Of a stretch of DNA of 41,193 nucleotides, positions 16,555 to 24,297 are shown piece after piece; the first letter of the stretch is position 1; every line of letters starts with the position of its first letter. Both the position numbers and the translations under genes were made by a program. This stretch comes from Pseudomonadota bacterium. Lineage in GTDB: Bacteria > Pseudomonadota > Gammaproteobacteria > Burkholderiales > Burkholderiaceae_E. The notes under the pieces were generated by a model, which was not told the DNA's origin, ran no database searches, and saw nothing but the letters and a program-made list of their open reading frames with translations. The stretch covers positions 1 through 41,193 of the forward strand of contig JAEWEW010000131.1 in NCBI GenBank assembly GCA_023389175.1, in the 5' to 3' direction.

Positions 16555-16796
16555 AGGACTCCGCCCGCAACATGGTCGTGTGGACCGGGGTCGCCGCCAT
16601 CCTTGCCGCGGTCTGGTATTTCGGCGCCCGGCCGCGCCTGCATTTCATCAACCCCGCCGGGTTTCTCGCCCTGCTCGTGGTTGCGGCCCTTGCGCTCGCC
16701 TGCCTGCTGTGGTGGGAGATCGCCACCGCCGACGAGAATCACCGCCAGGACGCGACCGGCGGATCGACACCCCCGGCAACCGGAGAAGAATCGTGA
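16551..16796 (+). CDS. Small two-helix membrane protein within the TRAP operon
   Basis: This 81-aa protein has two predicted membrane helices (about residues 8-23, MVVWTGVAAILAAVWYF, and 31-52, PAGFLALLVVAALALACLLWW) and a polar C-terminal tail rich in Thr, Gly and Pro. Its ATG overlaps the permease stop (ATGA), and its stop overlaps the GTG of the lyase gene, so it is translated as an integral part of the operon. I do not recognise a family. A fused permease should not need a separate small subunit, so this may be an accessory or stabilising component of the transporter, which is inference from position only. Confidence 0.68.
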   Translation: MKDSARNMVVWTGVAAILAAVWYFGARPRLHFINPAGFLALLVVAALALACLLWWEIATADENHRQDATGGSTPPATGEES

Positions 16797-17695
16797 TCTG
16801 GCCACTACGTACCATGCTCTTCGTTCCCGCGCACAAGCTCGATTGGGTGCGCAAGGTGGGCCGCCACCGCCCCGACTCGGTGGTGCTCGACCTGGAAGAC
16901 GCGGTGCCGCCGGACCTGAAGAAGCAGGCGCGCGCCAGCGCGCGCGAGGCGATCGGCCTGTTGCGCGAGCAGGGCATCGCGGCATTCGTGCGGATCAACG
17001 CATTCGGCCAGGGAGCGGAGGAGGACGTGCCCGCGCTTGGCACCGAGGGCTTCGACGGCGTGATGTTGCCGAAGGCCAATGACGAGGCGCAGATCCGGGA
17101 GCTCGATCGGCTGCTCTGCCATGTCGAGGGCAAGGCCGGGCTGCCGCTCGACTCGGTGGCGATCATGCCGCTGCCCGAGACGGCCCAGGGCATCCACGCG
17201 GCGCGTGACCTGGCTGCGGCCAGCCGACGCTGCCGGGGCATCATCGGCGTGGTCGGCGGACCGGTGTCGGGCGACGTCGCCCGCGCGGTCGGCTTCCAGC
17301 CCACCATGGAAGGCACCGAGCAGCTCTACGTTGCCTCCAAGCTGGTGCTGGACAGCCGGGCCGGCGGCGCGCCGTATCCGATGGGCAGCCTGATCGGCAC
17401 GGCGCTCGACGACCTGGAGAGCGTCCGCCTGCTGGCACGGCGGGCCAAGGCGCTCGGCTACAGCGGCGCGGTGCTGATCCATCCCAGCCATGTGGCCGTC
17501 GCCGCGGAGATCTTCACCCCCAGCCAGGAAGAGGTGGACTACTACGCCGGAATGATCGAGGCAATGCGGCAGGCGCAGGCGCGCGGCGACGGCGCGGTGA
17601 GCTACCGCGGCATGATGGTGGACTATGCCATGCTGCCGCATGCGGAGGCGATCGTCGCCGAGGCGGCGCGCCGGCGCGAGGCGGTGCGCGAATGA
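16793..17695 (+). CDS. HpcH/HpaI-CitE-type aldolase/CoA-ester lyase
   Basis: This 300-aa TIM-barrel enzyme of the citrate lyase beta / malyl-CoA lyase group makes retro-Claisen cleavages of hydroxyacyl-CoA esters such as malyl- or citramalyl-CoA, or the related aldol cleavages. Hallmarks are RTMLFVPAHKLDWV at the start, SVVLDLEDAVPP (acidic metal ligand region), Arg in AFVRINAF, IMPLPETAQGI with the metal-binding Glu, and GGPVSGDVARAVG. Start: a GTG overlapping the upstream stop (GTGA) with GGAGAAGA before it; the first internal ATG at 16814 would remove little. The operon context (two CoA-transferases, acid transporter) fits a CoA-ester substrate. The exact one is not shown. Confidence 0.87.
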   Translation: MIWPLRTMLFVPAHKLDWVRKVGRHRPDSVVLDLEDAVPPDLKKQARASAREAIGLLREQGIAAFVRINAFGQGAEEDVPALGTEGFDGVMLPKANDEAQIRELDRLLCHVEGKAGLPLDSVAIMPLPETAQGIHAARDLAAASRRCRGIIGVVGGPVSGDVARAVGFQPTMEGTEQLYVASKLVLDSRAGGAPYPMGSLIGTALDDLESVRLLARRAKALGYSGAVLIHPSHVAVAAEIFTPSQEEVDYYAGMIEAMRQAQARGDGAVSYRGMMVDYAMLPHAEAIVAEAARRREAVRE

Positions 17696-18903
17696 GCGGG
17701 AAGGTCCCGCGCCAATCCCCGTCCGGCGCTGCGGACGCGGCCGGCGGCCCGCTCGCCGGCGTTCGCGTCGTCGAGGCCGGCATCGCGCTCGCCGGCCCTT
17801 TCTGCGGCAGCCTGCTGGCCGATTTCGGAGCGAGCGTCGTCAAGGTGGAACGACCCGACGGCGGCGACCCGGCTCGACTGCTCGGCCCGAGCGTTGCCGA
17901 CGTCCCCTTGTGGTGGGGCGTAGCGGCGCGCGACAAGCGCTGCATCGCGCTGGACCTCAAGGGCGAACGCGATCGCGAGCGCTTCCTCGCCCTGGTCGAC
18001 GCGGCCGACGTGCTGGTGGAGAACTATCGCCCCGGCGTGATGGAGCGGCTCGGTCTCGGCTGGGAAGTGCTGTCCGCCCGCAATCCCGGGCTCGTGATGA
18101 TGAGCATCTCCGGGTTCGGGAGAACCGGCCCGGACGCGCGCCGTCCCGGCTTCGGAAAGATCGCCGAGGGCGTGAGCGGAATCGTTGCCGTGACGGGCGC
18201 GCCGCAGACCGCGCCCCTTCACGTCGGCTTCAGCCTGGCCGATACCTCGGCAGGGCTGATGGGCTGCCTCGCAGTCAATATGGCGCTGCTCGCCCGGGAG
18301 CAGAACGGCGGCCGCGGCGCCCGGATCGACATCGGGCTCTACGAACCGCTGCTTCGGATGATGGAGCTGCAGTTCGCGCTGCGCGAGCGTAACGGGGAGC
18401 CATGCCGCACCGGCACCAACGATCCGTACGGCTGGGGCGCCGACGGCGCAGCCGATGACCTGCCCGGACGTCGCTTCGTCGCGGCCACCTGCGCGGACGG
18501 CGCCGAGATCCTGGTGCAGGTGGATGCCGCGTCGACGCCGCCGCTCATGGCGCTGGCCGGATCGGCGCTCGGGCGGGTCGGGGAACTGCCTGCCGAATCC
18601 TCGCGACCGGCCGCGGATGCCTTGGCCGGCTGGGCTGCGACGGTGGGCGTGGATGAAGCCGCGGCCCGCCTGCGCAAGGCGGGCATCGAGGCGGCGCGGG
18701 TCCACGACGGGCGCAGCCTGGCTGAAACCCGCTACTTCGCCGAGCGCGGCGACGTCGTCCCGGTGGAGGATCCCCGCGTCGGGCACCTGATGGTGCCGGG
18801 CCGCGTGCCCCTGCGTGGTCGCGCCGGCCAGCCGCCGGCCTTCCATGCCGCGCGGGTGGGCGAGCACGACGCCGTGGTGTTTCCGCCCCGCATCGTGCCC
18901 TGA
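17692..18903 (+). CDS. CaiB/BaiF (class III) CoA-transferase family protein, last gene of the operon
   Basis: This 403-aa CoA-transferase family protein is closer to the family consensus than the operon's first gene. It has LAGVRVVEAGIALAGPFCG, LLADFGASVVKVE, ALDLKGERD, NYRPGVMERLGLGW and SISGFGRTGPD. At the catalytic region it reads RPGFGKIAEGVSGIVAVTG, with Gly where formyl-CoA transferase-type enzymes have Asp. The GFG...E form occurs in part of the family, so activity is not excluded. The ATG overlaps the lyase stop (ATGA). It would activate the transported acid for the lyase, or form a heteromer with the diverged 12218 paralogue (inference). Confidence 0.88.
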   Translation: MSGKVPRQSPSGAADAAGGPLAGVRVVEAGIALAGPFCGSLLADFGASVVKVERPDGGDPARLLGPSVADVPLWWGVAARDKRCIALDLKGERDRERFLALVDAADVLVENYRPGVMERLGLGWEVLSARNPGLVMMSISGFGRTGPDARRPGFGKIAEGVSGIVAVTGAPQTAPLHVGFSLADTSAGLMGCLAVNMALLAREQNGGRGARIDIGLYEPLLRMMELQFALRERNGEPCRTGTNDPYGWGADGAADDLPGRRFVAATCADGAEILVQVDAASTPPLMALAGSALGRVGELPAESSRPAADALAGWAATVGVDEAAARLRKAGIEAARVHDGRSLAETRYFAERGDVVPVEDPRVGHLMVPGRVPLRGRAGQPPAFHAARVGEHDAVVFPPRIVP

Positions 18904-18937
18904 GTGACCCTGGTCATCGCGCTGGCGTACCACAGAT

Positions 18938-19966
18938 ATGTCACACTGCGACCAGCCCGTCGGGTCAGTGGCGGTCAGCCAGCCCGGACGAAGATGGACG
19001 CTCGCCGGCCTGGCTGCGCTGGCTGCGAGCGCCGCACTGGTGCCGTCCGCACGAGGAGGAACCGCCGCCATGACGCAGTCCTCTGATCAGAGCCGCCGGG
19101 GGGATCTCGCCCAGGCCGCGCCCGCGCCCGCGCTCCCGGCCGAGCCGATGCACCGGCGCGTGATCCCGTCGAGCGGCGAGCAGCTTCCGGTGGTCGGCTG
19201 CGGCACCTACGTCGGATTCGACGTTGCGCCGGGCAGCGCCGCCTACCGGGAGCTGGCGGGCGTGCTGCAGGCGCTGTTCGACGCGGGTGGCTCGGTGCTC
19301 GACAGCTCGCCGATGTACGGCCGCGCCGAGGGCACCCTCGGCGAGCTGCTGGAATCCACCGGCTCGCGCAATCGCGCCTTCGTCGCGACGAAGGTCTGGA
19401 CCAGCTCGCGCGAACGCGGCATCGAGCAGATGACCGAGTCCATCAAGCGGCTGCGCATGAAGCCGCTGGACCTGATGCAGATCCACAACCTGGTGGATTG
19501 GCGCGCCCACCTGCCGACGCTGCGCGCGTGGAAGGAGCAAGGGGCCATCCGCTACCTCGGCATCAGCCACTACACCGCCTCGGCCTATGCCGAGGTGGAA
19601 GCGGTGATGCGCGAGCACGCGCTGGACTTCCTCCAGGTCAACTATTCCGTGGACGAGCGCGAGGCCGAGGCGCGACTGCTGCCGCTCGCCGCGGACCTCG
19701 GCATCGCGGTTCTGGTCAACCGCCCGTTCGGCGGCGGCGGCCTGCTCGGCCGCCTGCGCAAGCGTCCGTTGCCGGAGTGGGTCGGCGAGATCGGCTGCAC
19801 CAGCTGGGCGCAGGTCCTGCTGAAGTTCGTGCTGGGTCATCCGGCGGTGACCTGCGTCATCCCCGGTACCGGCAAGGCGCTGCACATGCGGGACAACGCG
19901 GCTGCGGGCACCGGGGTCATCCCGGACCTCGCCATGCGCGAGCGCATCGCGACGCTATGGAAGTAG
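18938..19966 (+). CDS. Aldo/keto reductase with probable twin-arginine signal
   Basis: This 342-aa AKR-family protein has the core starting at MHRRVIPSSGEQLPVVGCG. Catalytic residues are Asp and Tyr in VLDSSPMYGR, Lys in VATKVWT and His in MQIHNLVDW. A PGRRWTLAGLAALAASAAL stretch near the N-terminus looks like a Tat signal (twin Arg, then a mild hydrophobic core), which would place the folded enzyme in the periplasm. Caution: the ATG at 18938 has no evident ribosome site, while GAGGAGGA at 19053-19060 is well placed for an internal ATG at 19070 that would give a cytoplasmic 298-aa form. It follows the CoA-transferase operon by 34 bp. Confidence 0.85.
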   Translation: MSHCDQPVGSVAVSQPGRRWTLAGLAALAASAALVPSARGGTAAMTQSSDQSRRGDLAQAAPAPALPAEPMHRRVIPSSGEQLPVVGCGTYVGFDVAPGSAAYRELAGVLQALFDAGGSVLDSSPMYGRAEGTLGELLESTGSRNRAFVATKVWTSSRERGIEQMTESIKRLRMKPLDLMQIHNLVDWRAHLPTLRAWKEQGAIRYLGISHYTASAYAEVEAVMREHALDFLQVNYSVDEREAEARLLPLAADLGIAVLVNRPFGGGGLLGRLRKRPLPEWVGEIGCTSWAQVLLKFVLGHPAVTCVIPGTGKALHMRDNAAAGTGVIPDLAMRERIATLWK

Positions 19967-20028
19967 ACTCCGCCAGGCGACCGCCTCACGGAACCACCTC
20001 CCTGCCCTTCACCGCACGAGCCGAAACC

Positions 20029-20379
20029 ATGCCCACCACGACCGCCCTGTTGCTCCGCCTCCGCTCCCCTGCCATCGGTGCAGCCTTGCTCGCTGCCGCG
20101 TTGGCTTTCGTCTCGCCGGCAGTCCAGGCCGCCGACGAGCGCAAGCCGGCGCAGGCGCCGGCCGCTGCGGGCAAGGCCCTGCCGCCCTCGGCACGGCTGG
20201 ACATCAACACCGCCTCGGAGGCCGAGCTCGCCCAGCTCCGGGGCATCGGCGAGGCCCGCGCCCGCGCGATCGTCAAGGGCCGGCCCTATTCGGGCCGGGA
20301 CGACCTGGTCAATCGCAAGATCATCCCGCAGGGCGTCTACGACGAGATCAAGGACCAGATCATCGCGCGCCAGAAATGA
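20029..20379 (+). CDS. Exported helix-hairpin-helix (ComEA-like) protein
   Basis: This 116-aa protein has a signal peptide (hydrophobic run AIGAALLAAALAFVSPAVQA, residues about 15-35), an Ala/Pro linker, and a single HhH region: LDINTASEAELAQLRGIGEARARAIV, with the two hairpin turns and a GRPYSGRDDLVNRKIIP segment typical of ComEA-type proteins. Such domains bind double-stranded DNA without sequence preference. Periplasmic members take part in DNA uptake, but many Burkholderiales copies have no proven role. It lies 62 bp after the Tat-type reductase and 43 bp before the RraA-family gene, same strand. Confidence 0.85.
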   Translation: MPTTTALLLRLRSPAIGAALLAAALAFVSPAVQAADERKPAQAPAAAGKALPPSARLDINTASEAELAQLRGIGEARARAIVKGRPYSGRDDLVNRKIIPQGVYDEIKDQIIARQK

Positions 20380-20422
20380 GTCGGCGCCTGCGTGCCTCGG
20401 GCTCGCGTACTTCGGAGACGAC

Positions 20423-21085
20423 ATGAGCGACACGTCCATCGCCGCCCTGCGCCAGCACCGGATCCCGACGGCGGTGCTGTCGGACACGCTCGATGCCATG
20501 GACCTGCGCAATCAGGCGCTGCGCGCCCACATCCGGCCGCTGGACCTCGCGCTCGACATGGTCGGGCGGGCGCGCACCGGGCTCTACATGCCGGTCTACC
20601 ATGTCGAGCCCGCGATCAACCCCTACGAGCTGGAGATCCGCCTGATCGACAGCCTCGATGCCGACCAGGTCGTGGTGCTCGCCTGCGGCGATTCCGGCCG
20701 GATCGCGCCCTGGGGCGAGCTGCTGTCCACCGCCGCGATGGCGCGCAAGGCGGCCGGGTGCGTCACCGACGGCCTGGTGCGTGATGTCCGGCAGATCCGG
20801 CGCATGGGATTTCCGGTCTTCCACGGCGGCATCGGCCCGCTCGACTCCAAGGGCCGGGGCCGCATCATGGAGATCGAGGTGCCGGTGGAATGCGCGGGCG
20901 TGCTGGTCCGGCCGCAGGACCTGGTGGTCGGCGATGCCGACGGCGTCGTGGTCATCCCGCGCGAGGTGGAGGAGGCGGTGATCGCGCGCGCCATCCAGAA
21001 GGTGACCGGAGAGAACGACACGCGCGAGGCGCTGCTGCGCGGCGAGTCGCTCCAGAGCGTGTTCCAGCGCTACGGCATCCTGTAG
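20423..21085 (+). CDS. RraA-family protein (HMG/CHA aldolase-like)
   Basis: This 220-aa protein belongs to the RraA/dimethylmenaquinone-methyltransferase-like fold. Members are either RNase E inhibitors or divalent-metal aldolases acting on 4-hydroxy-4-methyl-2-oxoglutarate and relatives. Visible landmarks are VLSDTLDAM near the N-terminus, a CGDSGRIAPWGELLSTAA loop, and GCVTDGLVRDVRQIRRMGFPVF containing the Arg and Asp that bind substrate and metal in the aldolases. The retained VRD motif and the catabolic surroundings favour an aldolase-type enzyme over RNase E inhibition. The start ATG has GGAGACGAC before it. It converges on the ring-fission-like operon across a palindromic repeat. Confidence 0.85.
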   Translation: MSDTSIAALRQHRIPTAVLSDTLDAMDLRNQALRAHIRPLDLALDMVGRARTGLYMPVYHVEPAINPYELEIRLIDSLDADQVVVLACGDSGRIAPWGELLSTAAMARKAAGCVTDGLVRDVRQIRRMGFPVFHGGIGPLDSKGRGRIMEIEVPVECAGVLVRPQDLVVGDADGVVVIPREVEEAVIARAIQKVTGENDTREALLRGESLQSVFQRYGIL

Positions 21086-21098
21086 GACGCCCCCCGAA

Positions 21099-21130
21099 GC
21101 GGCCTGCGGCCGCCTCCCCCCACTGGGGGG
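21099..21130. repeat. Double G/C hairpin between convergent operons
   Basis: Two perfect hairpins abut: GCGGCC-TGC-GGCCGC (21099-21113) and CCCCCC-ACT-GGGGGG (21116-21130). They lie 13 bp after the rraA-like stop. Without a T-run this is more like an extragenic palindromic repeat than a classical terminator, but it may block read-through from both sides. The rest of 21131-21259 has no gene that I can support. Confidence 0.7.
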
Positions 21131-21259
21131 CGCCGCCCGCGGCCCGGCAAAGCCCGATCCGCGGCGGCCGCCGGGTGTGAGACGGTCAGTCAAGGAAGCG
21201 GGCGCCGGCCGGGATGGAAACGAACCGCGCGCTCGCCCTTTCAGAGGAGCGCAACCGGG

Positions 21260-22042
21260 TTAGGCGAAGTGGCAGGTGACGGTGCCGAGCGGCCCGTAAT
21301 CGACGTGGAAGCTGTCGCCCGCGCGCGCGGCCACCGGCCGCGTGAAGGAGCCTGCGAGCACCACATGCCCCGCCTCGAGTCCGGTGTCGAACTGCGCCAG
21401 CCGGTTCGCCAGCCACACGATGCCCATCGCCGGATGGCCCATCACGCCGGCAGCCAAGCCGGTCTCCTCGATCTGCGCGTTGCGAAACAGCATGGCGCCG
21501 ACCCAGCGCAGGTCGACCGCGTCCGGCTTCACCGGGCGTCCGCCGAGGATGACCGCCCCGCAGGCGGCGTTGTCGGCGATGTTGTCGACGATGGTGCGCG
21601 GATACTGGCTGCGCCCGTCGATCAGCTCGAGCGCGGGCGTGACGTACTCGGTCGCCCGCAGCACGTCGTAGACGGTGACGCCGGGGCCGCGCAACGGCGC
21701 GCCGAGGATGAAGGCGAGCTCCACCTCGATGCGCGGCACGATGAACCGCGACGCCGGCAGCGTCTGGCCGTCGTCATGGAACATGTCGTCGAGGAGATGG
21801 CCGAAGTCCGGCTCGTCGATGCCGGCGCTCGCCTGCATCGCCCTGGAGGTGAGCCCGATCTTGTGCCCGCGCAGCACCGCGCCGGCGGCGCGCCGCGACC
21901 CGATCACCTCGAGCTGGATCGCATAGGCATCCGCGATGTCCATGCCGGGGAACGTCTTCGCGAGCTGGGTGACCGGCTGGACCCGACGCTGCGCCTCGAT
22001 CAGCAGGCGCGCGGCTTCCCTGCGTTGCGCGTCGCTCAACAT
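21260..22042 (-). CDS. 2-oxo-hept-4-ene-1,7-dioate / 2-keto-4-pentenoate hydratase family protein
   Basis: This 260-aa member of the fumarylacetoacetase-like fold resembles HpaH and MhpD hydratases, which add water to 2-hydroxydienoates after aromatic meta-ring cleavage. Seen: GHKIGLTSRAMQ, PDFGHLLDDMF, and PRIEVELAFILG with the acidic metal ligands, then ALELIDGRSQ and DNIADNAACGAVILG. The C-terminus LAGSFTRPVAARAGDSFHVDYG is typical. It is the last gene of the leftward operon, with its ATG 4 bp after the preceding stop. HpaH-type is the best guess because LTSRAMQ and the VDYGPLGT ending are characteristic, but the substrate remains inferred. Confidence 0.85.
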   Translation of the reverse strand: MLSDAQRREAARLLIEAQRRVQPVTQLAKTFPGMDIADAYAIQLEVIGSRRAAGAVLRGHKIGLTSRAMQASAGIDEPDFGHLLDDMFHDDGQTLPASRFIVPRIEVELAFILGAPLRGPGVTVYDVLRATEYVTPALELIDGRSQYPRTIVDNIADNAACGAVILGGRPVKPDAVDLRWVGAMLFRNAQIEETGLAAGVMGHPAMGIVWLANRLAQFDTGLEAGHVVLAGSFTRPVAARAGDSFHVDYGPLGTVTCHFA

Positions 22043-22046
22043 GGCA

Positions 22047-22940
22047 TCAGGCCGGACGCTCGTCGGCGACCGGATTGCGCAGGACGCCGACGCCGCTCAC
22101 CTCCACCTCCACCACGTCACCCGCGGCGAGGAATCGCGGCGGATCCATCCGCACGCCCGCGCCGGTCGGCGTGCCGGTGGCGATCACGTCGCCCGGCATC
22201 AGCGTGGTCCAGGTGGAGAGATAGCTGACGAGCCGCGCGAAGGGAAACATGAGCCGGGCGGTGCTGTCGTGCTGGCGGGTCTCGCCATTCACCCGCGTGG
22301 TCACGGTCAGGGAGCCGAGGGCGGGCAGCTCGTCGCGGGTGACGATCCAGGGGCCGATCGCGCCGCTCGCGTCCCAGTTCTTTCCCTGGGTGACGTTGAA
22401 CTTGCCATGGCGCACCCAGTCGCGGATGGTGCCCTCGTTGAGGCAGGTCAGCCCGGCGATATGCGCCAGGGCCTCGGCCTCCGGAATGCGTCGTCCGCGG
22501 CGGCCGATCACGATCGCGATCTCGCCTTCGTAGTCGAGCTGGGCGGATTCCGGCGGCCGCTGCAGCGGCCGTTCATGCCCGACGAAGGACCGCGCGAAGC
22601 GCGGGAAGACGCTCGGGTAGGCCGGTGCCGCGCTGCCGTCCTTGTACTCCTCGTTGCGCTCGGCGTAGTTCACGCCGATGCACAGTATCTTCTCCGGGTG
22701 CCGGACCGGGATGTCGAAGCGCAGGCCGGCGAGCGGCTCGTCGCCCGCGGCCGCGTCACCCTGCGAGCGCTCCACGAGCTCGCGCGCGCTCTCGATCCCG
22801 TCGGGGCGTTCCAGCAGCTCGCGCAGCCCGCCCTCGCCCAGCGCCATGCGCTCGCCGAGGTCGATCACCCCGGCCCCGTCGGCGGTGAGCGCGCCGACGC
22901 CATGCGTGCCGTCGGGACGTTCGAACGAAAGCAGCTTCAT
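22047..22940 (-). CDS. Fumarylacetoacetate hydrolase family protein
   Basis: This 297-aa protein has a short N-terminal domain (MKLLSFERPDGTHGVG) followed by the FAH catalytic fold. ILCIGVNYAERNEEY, LDYEGEIAIVIGRRGR (metal-binding Glu residues), and GPWIVTRDELPA are family landmarks, as is the ending GDVIATGTPTGAGVRMDPP. Members hydrolyse, decarboxylate or isomerise acylpyruvates and 2-hydroxydienoates. Next to an HpaH-like hydratase it could be the isomerase/decarboxylase step, which is inference. Its ATG overlaps the stop of the amidohydrolase gene (22937-22940). Confidence 0.87.
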   Translation of the reverse strand: MKLLSFERPDGTHGVGALTADGAGVIDLGERMALGEGGLRELLERPDGIESARELVERSQGDAAAGDEPLAGLRFDIPVRHPEKILCIGVNYAERNEEYKDGSAAPAYPSVFPRFARSFVGHERPLQRPPESAQLDYEGEIAIVIGRRGRRIPEAEALAHIAGLTCLNEGTIRDWVRHGKFNVTQGKNWDASGAIGPWIVTRDELPALGSLTVTTRVNGETRQHDSTARLMFPFARLVSYLSTWTTLMPGDVIATGTPTGAGVRMDPPRFLAAGDVVEVEVSGVGVLRNPVADERPA

Positions 22941-23809
22941 GATCCGAATCCGAACAGGTTCGCCGGATTATCCACCAGGACGCGCTGCCGCGAGTCCGGG
23001 TCGGGCACCATCCGGCACAGCAGGTCCATCAGGTCGCCCTCGTTGGGAGGCTGCCGTACCGACACCGGGTGCGGCCAGTCGCTCGCCCACACGCAGCGCT
23101 CCGGCGCGGCGGACACCAGCGCTTCCGCGATCGGCAGGACGTCGTCCCACGGGGCTCCGGCGCGCGAGATCTTCTCGGGCAGCGACAGCATCACCCAGAA
23201 GTTGCCCCGGCCGAGAAGCTCGATCACCTTGCGAAGGCTCGGGTCGGCCATGCCGCGGGCGGGATCGGGCCGACCCATGTGGTCGAGCAGGACCGGTATC
23301 TCGAGCGACTCGAAGGGGGCGATGTTCTCGACGATGCCCCCGGCTTCGGGCTGGACCTTGGCATACCAGCCGAGCTCGCGCAGCCGCGCGAAGGCGCGTT
23401 GCATCGCGGCATCCGAGAGCGCGATGCCGAGGCTCTGGCGCGAGAAGCGCGCACCGCGAACGCCGGCGGCATGCAGCCGCTCCACATAGGCGTCGTCCTT
23501 CTCGCCCAACACGGCGGCATTCGCGCAGGCCCGGTATCCCGGCCCGGCGACCGCGAGGGCGTCCAGCACGACCTGGTGGTCGGCGCCATAGGTGGTCGCC
23601 TGGACGATCACGCCGCGCTCGATGCCGATGGTCCGGTGCATCGCGAGCGCCCGTTCGATGGTGGCCGTCGGCATCTCGTAGGCGGCGCCCGGGCGCACCG
23701 GGTAGCGCTGCGCAGGCCCGAACACGTGGAACTGGGCGTCGCAGCTGCGGGGCGGCGGCATCACCGCCGGCGGCCGCGGGTCGGGATCGAAGGGCAGGTA
23801 GCTCGGCAT
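22937..23809 (-). CDS. Amidohydrolase-family protein, LigI (pyrone dicarboxylate lactonase)-like
   Basis: This 290-aa TIM-barrel hydrolase of the amidohydrolase 2 group has the first metal/substrate motif as CDAQFHVFGPAQRYP at about residue 23, close to the CDxHxHVFGP of LigI-type lactonases. His in LLDHMGRPD and Asp in WASDWPHP complete the active-site pattern. A VLVDNPANLFGF ending is typical. The first motif has Gln between Asp and Phe-His where many members have His, so metal binding may be weak or absent, as in LigI itself. It opens the three overlapping genes amidohydrolase / FAH-type / hydratase, consistent with lactone opening in an aromatic or pyrone degradation route. Confidence 0.83.
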   Translation of the reverse strand: MPSYLPFDPDPRPPAVMPPPRSCDAQFHVFGPAQRYPVRPGAAYEMPTATIERALAMHRTIGIERGVIVQATTYGADHQVVLDALAVAGPGYRACANAAVLGEKDDAYVERLHAAGVRGARFSRQSLGIALSDAAMQRAFARLRELGWYAKVQPEAGGIVENIAPFESLEIPVLLDHMGRPDPARGMADPSLRKVIELLGRGNFWVMLSLPEKISRAGAPWDDVLPIAEALVSAAPERCVWASDWPHPVSVRQPPNEGDLMDLLCRMVPDPDSRQRVLVDNPANLFGFGS

Positions 23810-23810
23810 G

Positions 23811-23881
23811 TCAGTGGCGCCCGGCCGCCCGAAGCCACTGACACGCCCCCCCGGGGGGCAGCGAACGCAGTGAGCGTGGGG
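23811..23881. repeat. Palindromic repeat region between ridA-like and amidohydrolase genes
   Basis: Perfect 8-bp arms TCAGTGGC (23811-23818) and GCCACTGA (23834-23841) enclose a reverse-strand copy of the 14-base core found at 9199 and in the ccsA-like gene (23820-23833). A CCCCCCC-GGGGGG tract follows at about 23845-23857. It interrupts an otherwise tightly packed operon and may form a stable RNA hairpin that changes expression between upstream and downstream genes. Confidence 0.7.
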
Positions 23882-23892
23882 GTTGTTTCATC

Positions 23893-24294
23893 CTAGTGGG
23901 GGGCGGGCGCGACCGCGATGAACTCGCATTCCACCAGCTTCCTGCCGTCGAGATCGCCGTTCATCGTGTGCCGTGCCGGGCGGCTCTCGGGATCGGGGAA
24001 CATCTCCAGCCACGGTCCGTTCAGCGCCGCCCGCTGCGTGCGGTCCTTCATCCAGACGGTCACCTTGATGATGTCCCCGACGCTTACGCCGGCCGCCTGG
24101 GCGATGCGACGCAGCTGCTCGAACATCAGCCGGCTCTGCGCCTCCAGCGTCTCGCCGTACTCGCCGGTCTGCGGATCGGTGCCCTGGATGCTTCCCGACC
24201 AGACGAGGTTCCCGATGCGGCAGGCCGCCGGGATCGGATTGCTGTGCCCGAAGCCTTCCAGGTAGATGCTCCGCCTCGTGCTCTGCGTCGCCAT
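23893..24294 (-). CDS. RidA/YjgF/Rid-family protein
   Basis: This 133-aa protein of the Rid superfamily (trimeric, chorismate-mutase-like fold) belongs to a group of which some members hydrolyse reactive enamines/imines or deaminate pathway intermediates. It shows HSNPIPAACRIGNLVWSGSI near the N-terminus and VSVGDIIKVTVWMKD in the middle. ESRPARHTM carries the Arg that binds the substrate carboxylate in active RidA proteins. It lies 3 bp after the Bug receptor stop. In catabolic operons such Rid proteins are often pathway-specific deaminases or hydrolases; which applies here is unknown. Confidence 0.85.
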   Translation of the reverse strand: MATQSTRRSIYLEGFGHSNPIPAACRIGNLVWSGSIQGTDPQTGEYGETLEAQSRLMFEQLRRIAQAAGVSVGDIIKVTVWMKDRTQRAALNGPWLEMFPDPESRPARHTMNGDLDGRKLVECEFIAVAPAPH

Positions 24295-24297
24295 CGG

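Noticed and set aside
21086..21259. Intrinsic terminator between convergent operons
   Set aside because: Strong hairpins are present but no T-run follows on either strand, so it is listed as a palindromic repeat instead.
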